Assembly: GCF_003860125.1 (NCBI RefSeq)
Contig: NZ_RQYL01000007.1
Coordinates: 1 to 64,000 of the forward strand
Length of the DNA: 64,000 nucleotides
Direction: 5' to 3'
Source: Fretibacterium sp. OH1220_COT-178
GTDB taxonomy: Bacteria; Synergistota; Synergistia; Synergistales; Aminobacteriaceae
Shown here: positions 33,692 through 41,988 of the stretch, piece by piece
Layout: the number at the start of each line of letters is the position of its first letter
Position numbering within the stretch: position 1 is the first letter of the stretch
The notes under the pieces: generated by a model
Told to the model about the DNA's origin: nothing
Database searches by the model: none
What the model saw: only the letters and a program-made list of their open reading frames with translations
Program-made: the position numbers and the translations under genes

Positions 33692-35074
33692 TCAGCGGCG
33701 GATGCCCCGTTCCTCGTCCGTGCCCGGAACGAGGGAATCCCAGAACGCCGCGCAGATGCCCGCCACCGCCATGGGGGTCTTCAGAATGGCCCACAGCATC
33801 CCGCCGAGGGTCTGGGCCAGCGCGGGGTAGCTCGCGCTCATGAAGAGCTCCTGGTTCTTCTCGACCCACCCGGGAAGGCCCAAGGCCATAAGAAAGGCAA
33901 ACCCCACGATCAGGACGTTCCTCTGACTGCCCATATCCGCCCGCATCAGCACCTGGATGCCGAGGGCGCCGATGGTCCCGAACAGGGCGATGTAGGCCCC
34001 GCCGATGATCGGCGAGGGCATGGTGGCGATGAGAGCACCGAGCTTTCCGACGAAGCTCATGAGGATCAGGAGGACCGCACCGGTCCGCACCACCCAGCGC
34101 GACGCCACGCCGGTCAGCCCGATCAGCCCGACATTCTCGGTGTAGGAGGTCGTACCGACGGACCCGAAGAGGCCGGAGAGCGCACAGCCGATCCCCTCGG
34201 CCCCGACGCCCCGGCTGATGGTCGCCTCGTCGGGATCGTCAACCCCGGACGCGTAGGAGACCGAATGGTAGTCCCCGATGGACTCGATCATCACGGCAAA
34301 GAACCCCGCGACCATGGCGCCGAAGGCGAGCAGGCTGAACTTCGGCGCACCCCAGGGCAGAATCACCCTGTAGCGCAGCCACGGCGCCTCGGCGACCTTG
34401 CTCAGGTCGATGTGGGCGGGGTGTCCCGCGGGGAAGAAACCCGACCGGGAGAGCCCCAGACAGGTCAGATAGGTGATGACGATGGCCGAGAGGATCGCGA
34501 AGATGTTGACGTACCTGTTTTTGCTGACCAGGCTGAACAGGAAGATCAGGACCACGACCATGAGGGAGGCGGGCCAGTAGTTCGCGGCGTTGCCCTGGAT
34601 GGCGACGGGCGCGAGGGAGAAGCCGATGGCCATGATCACGGGCCCGATCACCACCGGGGTGATGATCTTGCGGATGACCCCGACGATGCCGCTGTAGCCG
34701 ATGACCGCCAGAATGATGCCGCCCAGGATCAGTCCTCCGCCGATGTACTGCATCACGACGTCCGGCCCCATCGCCTTGTAGGCGCCGATGACGGTCATCA
34801 CGGAGGGAATGAAGCTGAAGCTCGATCCCTGCACGATGGGCAGTCCCGACCCAAGCCTGGGGTGCGTCTGAATGAGGGTCGCCACCCCCATGCCGAAGTA
34901 GACGCAGGAGATGAACGCCGCAATCTGAAGCGCGTCCATCCCCATGGCCGGCCCGAAGATCAGCGGCACCAGCGTCGTCGCGCCGAACAGCGTCAGCACG
35001 TGCTGCGCCCCGGAGAGCAGCATGATGAAGAACGGAGGCTTGTCGTTCACCCCATAAATCAATTGTCTAGCCAC
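33692..35074 (-). CDS. nucleobase:cation symporter-2, xanthine/uracil permease
   Basis: 460 aa, about 12-14 membrane segments, NCS2 family. Seen: GAQHVLTLFGATTLVPLIFG near the start, IVQGSSFSFIPSVM near residue 80, and VGAEGIGCALSGLFGSVGTTSYTENVG near 280, the family signature. The start is GTG at 35074 with GGGGAGG at 9 bases. Its proximity to the xanthine-dehydrogenase genes points to xanthine or urate import, though uracil is possible. A promoter and a terminator-like hairpin lie in its leader. Confidence 0.9.
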   Translation of the reverse strand: MARQLIYGVNDKPPFFIMLLSGAQHVLTLFGATTLVPLIFGPAMGMDALQIAAFISCVYFGMGVATLIQTHPRLGSGLPIVQGSSFSFIPSVMTVIGAYKAMGPDVVMQYIGGGLILGGIILAVIGYSGIVGVIRKIITPVVIGPVIMAIGFSLAPVAIQGNAANYWPASLMVVVLIFLFSLVSKNRYVNIFAILSAIVITYLTCLGLSRSGFFPAGHPAHIDLSKVAEAPWLRYRVILPWGAPKFSLLAFGAMVAGFFAVMIESIGDYHSVSYASGVDDPDEATISRGVGAEGIGCALSGLFGSVGTTSYTENVGLIGLTGVASRWVVRTGAVLLILMSFVGKLGALIATMPSPIIGGAYIALFGTIGALGIQVLMRADMGSQRNVLIVGFAFLMALGLPGWVEKNQELFMSASYPALAQTLGGMLWAILKTPMAVAGICAAFWDSLVPGTDEERGIRR

Positions 35075-35192
35075 AAACCTGAACCTCCCCTGCCAAACTG
35101 AATTACTGAATTGAAGAAGGAACCTCGCAACGCCCCGTCACGGGGACACGCGCTCCCGAAAAGCGCGCCGCGTTGTACAATGGACACCAAAA

Positions 35193-35217
35193 CAGGAGGA
35201 AGGCCCCCTTCCTCCTG
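35193..35217 (-). terminator. hairpin plus T run in the permease leader (attenuator candidate)
   Basis: An 11-bp stem (35193-35203 with 35207-35217), 3-base loop, followed on the minus strand by TTTTGG. It begins only about five bases after the predicted start of transcription and lies 120 bp before the permease start codon, so it would stop most transcripts early. Confidence 0.6.
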
Positions 35218-35225
35218 CCCTTGTA

Positions 35226-35255
35226 ATCCTAAACGATGCCGGCCGCCTTTGTCAA
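35226..35255 (-). promoter_or_regulatory. promoter of the xanthine/uracil permease gene
   Basis: Perfect TTGACA (35255-35250) and TAGGAT (35231-35226), 18 bp apart, on the minus strand. Confidence 0.6.
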
Positions 35256-35310
35256 CTTGAGCGGCGCGGGGCCTTGAGGGGCCTCCTGAAGTTATCTGTG
35301 GGGTGATCTC

Positions 35311-36072
35311 TTGCTCGATCGGAATGCGAACGCCCGCGTCCGCGCCCAGCTGGACGCTGCGGAAAAATTGAGGGATGCGGTGGACTCCCTGCGCTTCGCG
35401 GCGCCGGTCGTACGCGTCTACGACCCTCTGGACTATGCGTGGAACGCCTTTGCCGCCTACGTGGAGCGCTACGGGGCAAACCCCAAGCGCGTCCTCTTCC
35501 TGGGGATGAACCCCGGCCCCTGGGGCATGGCCCAGACGGGCGTCCCCTTCGGGGAGGTGGCGGCGGTGCGCGACTGGATGCGCATCGACGCCACCACGGG
35601 GCGTCCCGCGGACGAGCACCCGCGGTATCCGGTGGAGGGGCTGTCCTGCAGACGCTCCGAGGTCAGCGGTCAACGGCTCTGGGGGCTTTTCAGGGAGCGG
35701 TTCGGAACCGCGGAGGCCTTCTTCGCCGAACATCTCGTCGTCAACTACTGCCCTCTGCTCTTCATCGCGGCCTCGCCGCGCAGGAAGGGAGGCGAGGGGG
35801 CCCGCAACCTGACTCCCGACAAGCTTCCGGCGGCCGAACGGAGGGCGCTCTACGCGGCGTGCGACGCCCATCTGCGGGCGGTGACCAAGGCGCTCGCCCC
35901 CCGCTTCCTGGTGGGGATCGGCACCTTCGCATCCGCCCGTGCCCGGGAGGCCCTGGCAGACGAGAAGGTCGAGCTTGTCAGGATCCTGCACCCCAGCCCC
36001 GCCTCGCCTCTGAGCAACAGGGACTGGCCCGGAACGGCGACGCGTCAGCTGGTCGACGCGGGCGTTTGGTGA
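35311..36072 (+). CDS. SMUG1-type uracil-DNA glycosylase
   Basis: 253-aa DNA repair enzyme that removes uracil and oxidised pyrimidines. Motif 1 reads LFLGMNPGPWGMAQTGVPFG near residue 65, matching the SMUG1 group, and the late motif HPSPASPLSNRDWPG near 232 matches its DNA-intercalating loop. Start is TTG at 35311 after GGGGTGATCTC. The SMUG1 form in bacteria is patchy in distribution, so transfer is possible. The acylphosphatase gene follows after 7 bp. Confidence 0.88.
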   Translation: MLDRNANARVRAQLDAAEKLRDAVDSLRFAAPVVRVYDPLDYAWNAFAAYVERYGANPKRVLFLGMNPGPWGMAQTGVPFGEVAAVRDWMRIDATTGRPADEHPRYPVEGLSCRRSEVSGQRLWGLFRERFGTAEAFFAEHLVVNYCPLLFIAASPRRKGGEGARNLTPDKLPAAERRALYAACDAHLRAVTKALAPRFLVGIGTFASARAREALADEKVELVRILHPSPASPLSNRDWPGTATRQLVDAGVW

Positions 36073-36079
36073 GTCCGGC

Positions 36080-36358
36080 ATGATGGAGCTGGTTCGGAGG
36101 CGCGCTCTGGTGAGCGGCCGCGTTCAGGGGGTGGGCTTTCGGTGGTTCGCCGCCGACCGGGCGGAGCACCTGGGCCTCACGGGCTGGGTCGGAAACCTTC
36201 CGGACGGACGGGTGGAGATGGTCTTCCAGGGCCCTCCGGGCCTCGTCGCCGAGATGGAGGACTGGCTCCGCCGGGGTCCCGTGACGGCACGGGTCCGCCA
36301 GGCCGTGTTCCACGACGAACGGGTGGAGGAGGACGAGGACGGCTTCAGGGTACGGTAG
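36080..36358 (+). CDS. acyP: acylphosphatase
   Basis: 92 aa, cytoplasmic hydrolase of acyl phosphates. The family pattern is complete: RALVSGRVQGVGFRWFAADRA, with the catalytic Arg near residue 24, then GLTGWVGNLPDGRVEMVFQG, with the catalytic Asn near 42. Two in-frame ATGs (36080 and 36083) are equivalent; ribosome site weak. Cotranscribed with the glycosylase gene. Confidence 0.93.
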   Translation: MMELVRRRALVSGRVQGVGFRWFAADRAEHLGLTGWVGNLPDGRVEMVFQGPPGLVAEMEDWLRRGPVTARVRQAVFHDERVEEDEDGFRVR

Positions 36359-36382
36359 ACCCGATTGGGGAACGATGACATC

Positions 36383-36411
36383 TTTACTCTAAGACGATTG
36401 CAGAGTATCAT
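36383..36411 (+). promoter_or_regulatory. promoter of the opp operon
   Basis: TTTACT (36383-36388) and TATCAT (36406-36411) with a 17-bp spacer, about 60 bp before the first gene of the second peptide ABC operon. Confidence 0.5.
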
Positions 36412-36472
36412 GAATGGTCAGTGAATACCATGAACTCTCGCATCGCTATTGGATCAAGGAGGAGATCGTACC

Positions 36473-38011
36473 GTGAAGAAACTGTCGTTCTGCGCGCTGA
36501 TGTCCCTCTTCGCCGTTCTCGTGCTGGGGCTCTCCGCCCCCGCGAAGGCCGCCTCCGACGCTCCGATCACCGTCGCCTGCATCACGACGGCCCCCCACCT
36601 CGACGTCATCACCGAGGACGGCCAGATCGTCACCCTTCTTTTCTTCGCCCTCGAATCCCTCGTGACCACCGAGGAGGACGGCCAGGGAGGCATCCGGATC
36701 GTCCCGAGCCTCGCCGAGAGCTGGAAGATCAGCGACGACGGCATGACCTACACCTTCAAGCTGAAAAAGGGCGTCAAGTTCCACGACGGCACCCCCGTCA
36801 CGACCGAGGACTGGATCTGGTCGATCCTGCGCCTTCGCGATGCGGGGCCCGAAAGCCCCTGGACCCACCTGGCGCGAGCCGTCAAAGAGGTCTCCGCTCC
36901 CGACGAGGAGACGCTGGTCATCTCCCTGTCCGAGCCCTACGCGCCCTTCCTCTCCAACCTGACGAATCCCGCCCTCGCCGTGCAGTCCAAAAAGCACTTC
37001 GACAAGGTCGGTGCGGAGGCTTTCCGGGACAGCCCCATGGGCACCGGCCCCTACTACTTCGCCGAGTGGGAGCTGAACCAGCGCTACGTTCTGAAGAAGA
37101 ACCCCCATTACCACATCGAGGGCAAGCCCATAGCCAGCGAGTTCCGCTTCATCGTCGTCCCGGACGACAATACGCGCATCATGCAGCTTCAGGCCGGAGA
37201 GGTGGATGTGGTCAGGGACCTCCCCCACAACCGCATCGACGAGCTCGCCTCCTACCCCGGGCTGGCGGTGGATGCGGCCCCCTCCACGGAGCAGCGATTC
37301 GTCAACTTCAACGTGACGTTTCCCCCGCTGGACGACGTCAGGGTCCGCAACGCCCTGCGTCTCGCCACCGACAAGCAGGCCATCATCAAAATGGTGCTCT
37401 TCGGCCACGGCTCTCCGGTGTTCGGAGTCTTTCCGCGCGTCGACGCCTTCTACGACAAGAAACTGAAGGACCCCGGCTACGACGTCGAAAAGGCCAGGGC
37501 CCTGCTGAAGGAGGCCGGACAGGAGAAGGGCTTCAAGCTGGAGATGATCTACAGCTCCGGAAACACCGTCCTGGAGAACATCGCGACGGTGCTCAAGGAG
37601 CAGTGGGCCAAGATCGGCGTCGATCTTCAGCTCGTCCCGCTGGAGGGCCCGACGGTCAGCGCCGCGTTCCAGAACCTGAAGCACCAGGTCACGATGCTGC
37701 GCTGGTCCACGGACACCGCGGACCCCGTGGGGCTCACCAGTTTTATCGCCGATTACGACGCGAGCCACGGCTTTCATACGGGCTGGAGGAACGCACGGGT
37801 CACGGAGCTGGCCCATGCGGCGGAGAAGGAGCTGAACGAGGACAAGCGCCGGGCCATGTACGAGGAGATCCAGCAGATCCTCTTCGACGAGTGCCCCCTC
37901 TACCCCCTCTACCAGAACGTCTACCCGGTCGCCCGAAAGGACAGCGTCCACAACTTCAGGTTCTCGGGCCTGTCCCGCTACGTCTTCATGGACGCCTATA
38001 AGGACGAGTAG
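36473..38011 (+). CDS. peptide ABC transporter solute-binding protein
   Basis: 512-aa SBP family 5 protein. GTG start at 36473 is 8 bases after AAGGAGGAG; an in-frame ATG at 36449 lacks a site. Signal peptide KKLSFCALMSLFAVLVLGLSAPAKA, cut near residue 25. Mature family features: LAESWKISDDGMTYTFKLKK, MGTGPYYFAEWELN, VRVRNALRLATDKQAIIK-like segment near residue 305. First gene of the operon, unlike in the minus-strand peptide operon at the left of the window. A GC-rich inverted repeat (38045-38051 with 38080-38086) follows and may limit read-through, giving excess binding protein. Confidence 0.92.
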   Translation: MKKLSFCALMSLFAVLVLGLSAPAKAASDAPITVACITTAPHLDVITEDGQIVTLLFFALESLVTTEEDGQGGIRIVPSLAESWKISDDGMTYTFKLKKGVKFHDGTPVTTEDWIWSILRLRDAGPESPWTHLARAVKEVSAPDEETLVISLSEPYAPFLSNLTNPALAVQSKKHFDKVGAEAFRDSPMGTGPYYFAEWELNQRYVLKKNPHYHIEGKPIASEFRFIVVPDDNTRIMQLQAGEVDVVRDLPHNRIDELASYPGLAVDAAPSTEQRFVNFNVTFPPLDDVRVRNALRLATDKQAIIKMVLFGHGSPVFGVFPRVDAFYDKKLKDPGYDVEKARALLKEAGQEKGFKLEMIYSSGNTVLENIATVLKEQWAKIGVDLQLVPLEGPTVSAAFQNLKHQVTMLRWSTDTADPVGLTSFIADYDASHGFHTGWRNARVTELAHAAEKELNEDKRRAMYEEIQQILFDECPLYPLYQNVYPVARKDSVHNFRFSGLSRYVFMDAYKDE

Positions 38012-38159
38012 CCTCCCGTCGTGAAGGACTGACCAACGCCATACGGGCCCCTGCGTCCCCGCTCCCTTCTCCAGGCGCCGGGGCCCGCTCGTTTCGAGGC
38101 TGAATTTCCGCCGCCACCGTATCGGATCCGCAGAATATGCGTAAGGGAAGTGTGCCGTC

Positions 38160-39101
38160 TTGAAGCAATTCAACTACATTCTGAAGCGCGTTCTGCAGAT
38201 GATCCCCGTCCTCCTCGTGGTGACGGTCGTGGTCTTTCTGCTGATCCACATGCTTCCCGGCGACCCCGCCCGAACGCTTCTGGGCGAACGGGCGACCTAT
38301 GCCCAGGTGGAGGCGCTCCGGGCCAAACTGGGCCTGGATCGTCCCCTCCACGTTCAATACGGAATTTTCCTGGGGCAATTGCTCCGGATGGACCTCGGCA
38401 ATTCCGTGCTCTTCGGCGTTCCCGTCGCCGAGCTCCTGCGAAAGAGGCTGGCCCTGACCCTGAGCCTCACGTTGCTCTCGGGCGTCATCGCCCTTTTCCT
38501 GAGCCTTCCGCTGGGCTACCTTGCGGGGTCCAGAAAGGACGGCCTCGCAGACCACCTGATCCGCACCGGAGCGCTCGTCGCCCTGTCCGTCCCCGTCTTC
38601 TGGGTCGCCCTGCTGCTCATGATGCTCTTCGCCCTCAAGCTGGGCTGGCTGCCCGTAGGAGGCTGGGGGCGCACCCCCATGCAGCATCTCAGGGGGCTGA
38701 TCCTGCCCTCGTTCACCCTGTCCCTTTCGACGACCGCACTCCTGGTCCGGAACCTGCGCAACAACGTCGTGGACATCTCGCGCAGCGACTACGTGGACTT
38801 CGCCCGCAGCAAGGGGCTTCGCGAAAACGTCGTCCGCGCGCGCCACATTCTGCGCAACTCCATGATATCGACGGCCACCCTGCTCTCGATGCAGCTCGCC
38901 CATATGCTCGGCGGCAGCGCCATCACGGAGACGGTGTTCAACCTGCCGGGGCTCGGGTCCCTGATGATCCAGGCCATATTCGGCCGGGACTACGCCGTGG
39001 TCCAGGGGGGCGTCTTCGTCATAGCCGTCATGGTCCTGCTGGTCAACCTGCTGACCGACATCCTCTACTCGATCCTCGATCCGCGGGTCACCCTGGAGTA
39101 G
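38160..39101 (+). CDS. oppB: peptide ABC transporter permease (OppB type)
   Basis: 313-aa permease with six segments. First segment MIPVLLVVTVVVFLLIHMLPGDPAR carries the PGDPA hallmark; EAA loop reads FARSKGLRENVVRARHILRNSM; C-terminus YSILDPRVTLE. The start is TTG at 38160, preceded by AAGGGAAG. Confidence 0.92.
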   Translation: MKQFNYILKRVLQMIPVLLVVTVVVFLLIHMLPGDPARTLLGERATYAQVEALRAKLGLDRPLHVQYGIFLGQLLRMDLGNSVLFGVPVAELLRKRLALTLSLTLLSGVIALFLSLPLGYLAGSRKDGLADHLIRTGALVALSVPVFWVALLLMMLFALKLGWLPVGGWGRTPMQHLRGLILPSFTLSLSTTALLVRNLRNNVVDISRSDYVDFARSKGLRENVVRARHILRNSMISTATLLSMQLAHMLGGSAITETVFNLPGLGSLMIQAIFGRDYAVVQGGVFVIAVMVLLVNLLTDILYSILDPRVTLE

Positions 39102-39105
39102 GGCC

Positions 39106-39960
39106 ATGGAACACACTCATCCGCTTTCGGGAGGATACAGGAGGCTCAGGGCCCTTTCAGGGAGTCCCTCGTTGATCGTGGGGATGGCGATCGTCGCTCT
39201 GATGGTCGTGATGGCGCTCTTCCCCGCAAGCATCGCCACTCACGACCCCAACGCCCAGAGCGCGGACGCCATACTGCTGCCCCCATCGGCCGAGCATTGG
39301 TTCGGCACGGACAACTTCGGGCGCGACCTGTTCTCACGGGTCGTCTGGGGAGCACGGATCGACCTCCAGCTGGGGCTCGTCGCCATGATCGTCCCGTTCG
39401 TTGCGGGCTCCCTCATCGGGCTTCTTGCAGGCTACTACGGAGGCTGGGTCGACGCCCTGCTGATGCGGATCCTGGACATCTTTCTGGCCTTCCCCTTCAC
39501 CCTGGTCGTCATCGTCATCGTCGCCGTGATCGGCCCGGGTACGGCCAATCTTTACATCGCCATGTGGCTCGTGGGGTGGAGGACCTACGCGCGCCTTATC
39601 CGCAGCGAGGTGATGGTGATCCGAAACGCCGAGTTCGTTCAGGCCGCACGCGTCCTCGGCTATTCCGATGCCCGCATCCTTCTGCGGCACGTCCTGCCGA
39701 ACGTCATCGGCTCCTGCATCGTCTACGGCGCCTCGGACGTCGTGATGTGCATGCTCGCAGGGGCCGCCATGAGCTTTCTGGGGCTGGGAATCCAGCCCCC
39801 CACCCCGGAGTGGGGGGCCCTGATCTCCGGCGGCAGGCCCTTCATCGCAAAAGCGTGGTGGCTGACCGCCCTGCCCGGCCTGTGCCTGGCGGTCGCGGGG
39901 ACCGGCTTCAGCCTTATCGGCGACGGTCTTTCCGACCTGCTGCGCACCAAGGGGCGCTAG
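39106..39960 (+). CDS. oppC: peptide ABC transporter permease (OppC type)
   Basis: 284 aa, six segments. Motif HWFGTDNFGRDLFSRVVWGA and EAA loop QAARVLGYSDARILLRHVLPN are typical of OppC. It starts 4 bp after oppB and is followed by the first ATPase gene after 12 bp. Confidence 0.92.
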   Translation: MEHTHPLSGGYRRLRALSGSPSLIVGMAIVALMVVMALFPASIATHDPNAQSADAILLPPSAEHWFGTDNFGRDLFSRVVWGARIDLQLGLVAMIVPFVAGSLIGLLAGYYGGWVDALLMRILDIFLAFPFTLVVIVIVAVIGPGTANLYIAMWLVGWRTYARLIRSEVMVIRNAEFVQAARVLGYSDARILLRHVLPNVIGSCIVYGASDVVMCMLAGAAMSFLGLGIQPPTPEWGALISGGRPFIAKAWWLTALPGLCLAVAGTGFSLIGDGLSDLLRTKGR

Positions 39961-39972
39961 GAGGCGAGACCG

Positions 39973-40977
39973 ATGTCCGACGTTCTGCTGGAGCTCAGGG
40001 ATTTGAAAACGCACTTCGTCACCCGGGAGAGCACCGTCAAGGCCGTGGACGGCGTCAGCTTCTCCGTCCGTCGCGGGGAGACCTTCGGGCTGCTCGGGGA
40101 ATCCGGCTGCGGCAAGAGTGCCGCATGCCGCAGCATCACGCGCCTGATCAACCCTCCGGGGCGCATCGTCGGGGGCGAGGTCCTCTACGAGGGCAGGGAC
40201 CTGCTGAAGCTCCCCGCGGAGGAGATGAGGCGCATCCGGGGACGGGAGATCGGAATGATCTTTCAGGAGCCCATGACGGCACTGAACCCCGTGCTGCCGA
40301 TCCGCACCCAGATCTTCGAGTCCCTGGACCCGCGGATGAGCAGGGCGCAGAAGCGGGACCGCGCCCTGGAGCTCCTGCGCCTGGTCGGCATCCCCTCGCC
40401 GGAAAGGCGGCTCGACGAGTACATCCACCAATTCTCGGGCGGCATGAGGCAGAGGGCCATGATCGCCATCGCCCTGGCCTCGAGCCCCCGTCTCCTGCTC
40501 GCCGACGAGCCCACGACGGCGCTCGACGTCACCATACAGGACCAGATCATGAAGCTCATCGGAGGGCTGAAGGAACGCATGAGCATGAGCGTCATCCTGG
40601 TCACGCACGATCTGGGCGTGGTCTCGCAGATGTGCGACCGCGTCGCCGTCATGTACGCGGGACACGTCATGGAGCTCTGCGACACCCTAACCCTTTTCTT
40701 CCGCTCCCGCCATCCCTATACCCGGGGGCTGCTCCGCTCCCTGCCTCGGGGAAAGGGCACCCGCCAAAAGCTCCAACCCATAGCGGGAACGCCTCCCAAC
40801 CTGGCCGACCTGCCGCCCGGCTGTCCCTTCGCGCCGCGCTGCGAGATGGCCGAGGAGCCCTGCAGGGCCGGGCTGCCTCCCCTGACCGAGATCGCAGCAG
40901 GGCACCACACGCGCTGCCGCCTTCACGAGAAACTGTCCGACGGGAACGGGCTCGCCCCGTCGCCGAGAGGAGCGTGA
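39973..40977 (+). CDS. oppD: peptide ABC transporter ATPase (OppD type)
   Basis: 334-aa ATPase. Walker A GESGCGKSAAC, Q-loop FQEPMTALNPVLPI, signature QFSGGMRQRAMIAIAL, Walker [14 protein letters not shown], switch His LVTHDLGVV, then the C-terminal CPFAPRCEMAEEPC segment. The residue after the Walker A Lys-Ser is Ala rather than the usual Thr or Ser, a mild variation. ATG at 39973 follows AGGAGG. Confidence 0.92.
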   Translation: MSDVLLELRDLKTHFVTRESTVKAVDGVSFSVRRGETFGLLGESGCGKSAACRSITRLINPPGRIVGGEVLYEGRDLLKLPAEEMRRIRGREIGMIFQEPMTALNPVLPIRTQIFESLDPRMSRAQKRDRALELLRLVGIPSPERRLDEYIHQFSGGMRQRAMIAIALASSPRLLLADEPTTALDVTIQDQIMKLIGGLKERMSMSVILVTHDLGVVSQMCDRVAVMYAGHVMELCDTLTLFFRSRHPYTRGLLRSLPRGKGTRQKLQPIAGTPPNLADLPPGCPFAPRCEMAEEPCRAGLPPLTEIAAGHHTRCRLHEKLSDGNGLAPSPRGA

Positions 40978-40983
40978 CCGGAC

Positions 40984-41979
40984 ATGAGCGAAGCGGAAAA
41001 GGTGCTGGTCCGGATACGGGGCCTGAAGAAGCACTTTCCCCTGAAACAGCCCCTGACGGACCTTCTGTCGGGAAGGCCACGGGAGGTCCTGAAGGCCGTG
41101 GACGGCGTCGACCTCGACATCCATGAAGGCGAGAACCTTGGCCTGGTGGGGGAATCGGGATGCGGCAAGAGCACCCTGGCCCGGACCCTCGTCCGGCTCC
41201 ACGATCCGGACGAGGGCTCGGTGCTGTTCGAGGGCAGGGAGATCTCCAGGATGGGCGCCCGCGAGCTGCGCGGGGTGCGCAGGGACCTCCAGATGATCTT
41301 TCAGGACCCCTATTCCTCGCTCAACCCGCGCATGTCCGTACGCGATACGCTCATGGAGGCACTGACGTTCCACAAGGTCTGCCCCCGTGCGGAGATGCCC
41401 GAGCGTCTTCGGCAGCTTCTCGCGCTGGTCGGCATGGGCATGGAGGCCGCGGACCGGCTGCCCGGGGAATTTTCCGGCGGCCAACGTCAGCGCATCGGCA
41501 TCGCGCGGGCCCTGGCCCCGTCCCCCCGCTTCATCATCGCGGACGAGCCCGTGTCGGCCCTCGACGTCTCGATCCAGGCGCAGATCATCAATCTTCTGGA
41601 GGAGCTCCAGGAGCGGCTGAACCTCACCCTCCTGTTCATATCGCACGACCTCCGCGTCGTGAGGCACATCTCGCATCGCGTCGCGGTGATGTACCTCGGC
41701 AGGATCGTCGAGTTGGCGGAGACCGAGGCGCTGTTCGAGCGCCCGGCGCATCCCTACACCGATATTCTCCTGAGGGCCGAACCGCCGCTCGACCCCAGGG
41801 TCCGAAGCGTGGAGACGGCGATCTCGGGGGAGCTGCCCAGCCCCATCCACCTGCCGCCCGGCTGCCGCTTCCATCCCCGATGCACGCATGCCCGAAAGGA
41901 CTGCGCCGAACGATCCCCCAGCCTGAACGAGATCGAAAGGGGGCGCTTCGTCGCCTGCCATTACCCGCTTCTCAGCTAG
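40984..41979 (+). CDS. oppF: peptide ABC transporter ATPase (OppF type)
   Basis: 331-aa ATPase, last gene of the operon. Walker A GESGCGKSTL, Q-loop FQDPYSSLNPRMSV, signature EFSGGQRQRIGIARAL, Walker B FIIADEPVSALDV, switch His LFISHDLRVV and the CRFHPRCTHARKDC extension. It converges tail-to-tail with the M28-type peptidase gene, the two stop codons being 9 bp apart with no terminator hairpin in between. Confidence 0.92.
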   Translation: MSEAEKVLVRIRGLKKHFPLKQPLTDLLSGRPREVLKAVDGVDLDIHEGENLGLVGESGCGKSTLARTLVRLHDPDEGSVLFEGREISRMGARELRGVRRDLQMIFQDPYSSLNPRMSVRDTLMEALTFHKVCPRAEMPERLRQLLALVGMGMEAADRLPGEFSGGQRQRIGIARALAPSPRFIIADEPVSALDVSIQAQIINLLEELQERLNLTLLFISHDLRVVRHISHRVAVMYLGRIVELAETEALFERPAHPYTDILLRAEPPLDPRVRSVETAISGELPSPIHLPPGCRFHPRCTHARKDCAERSPSLNEIERGRFVACHYPLLS

Positions 41980-41988
41980 ACACCCCGC

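Noticed and set aside
35075-35310. Purine riboswitch in front of the nucleobase permease
   Set aside because: The conserved loop sequences of the purine aptamer are not present, and the terminator-like hairpin starts too near the promoter.
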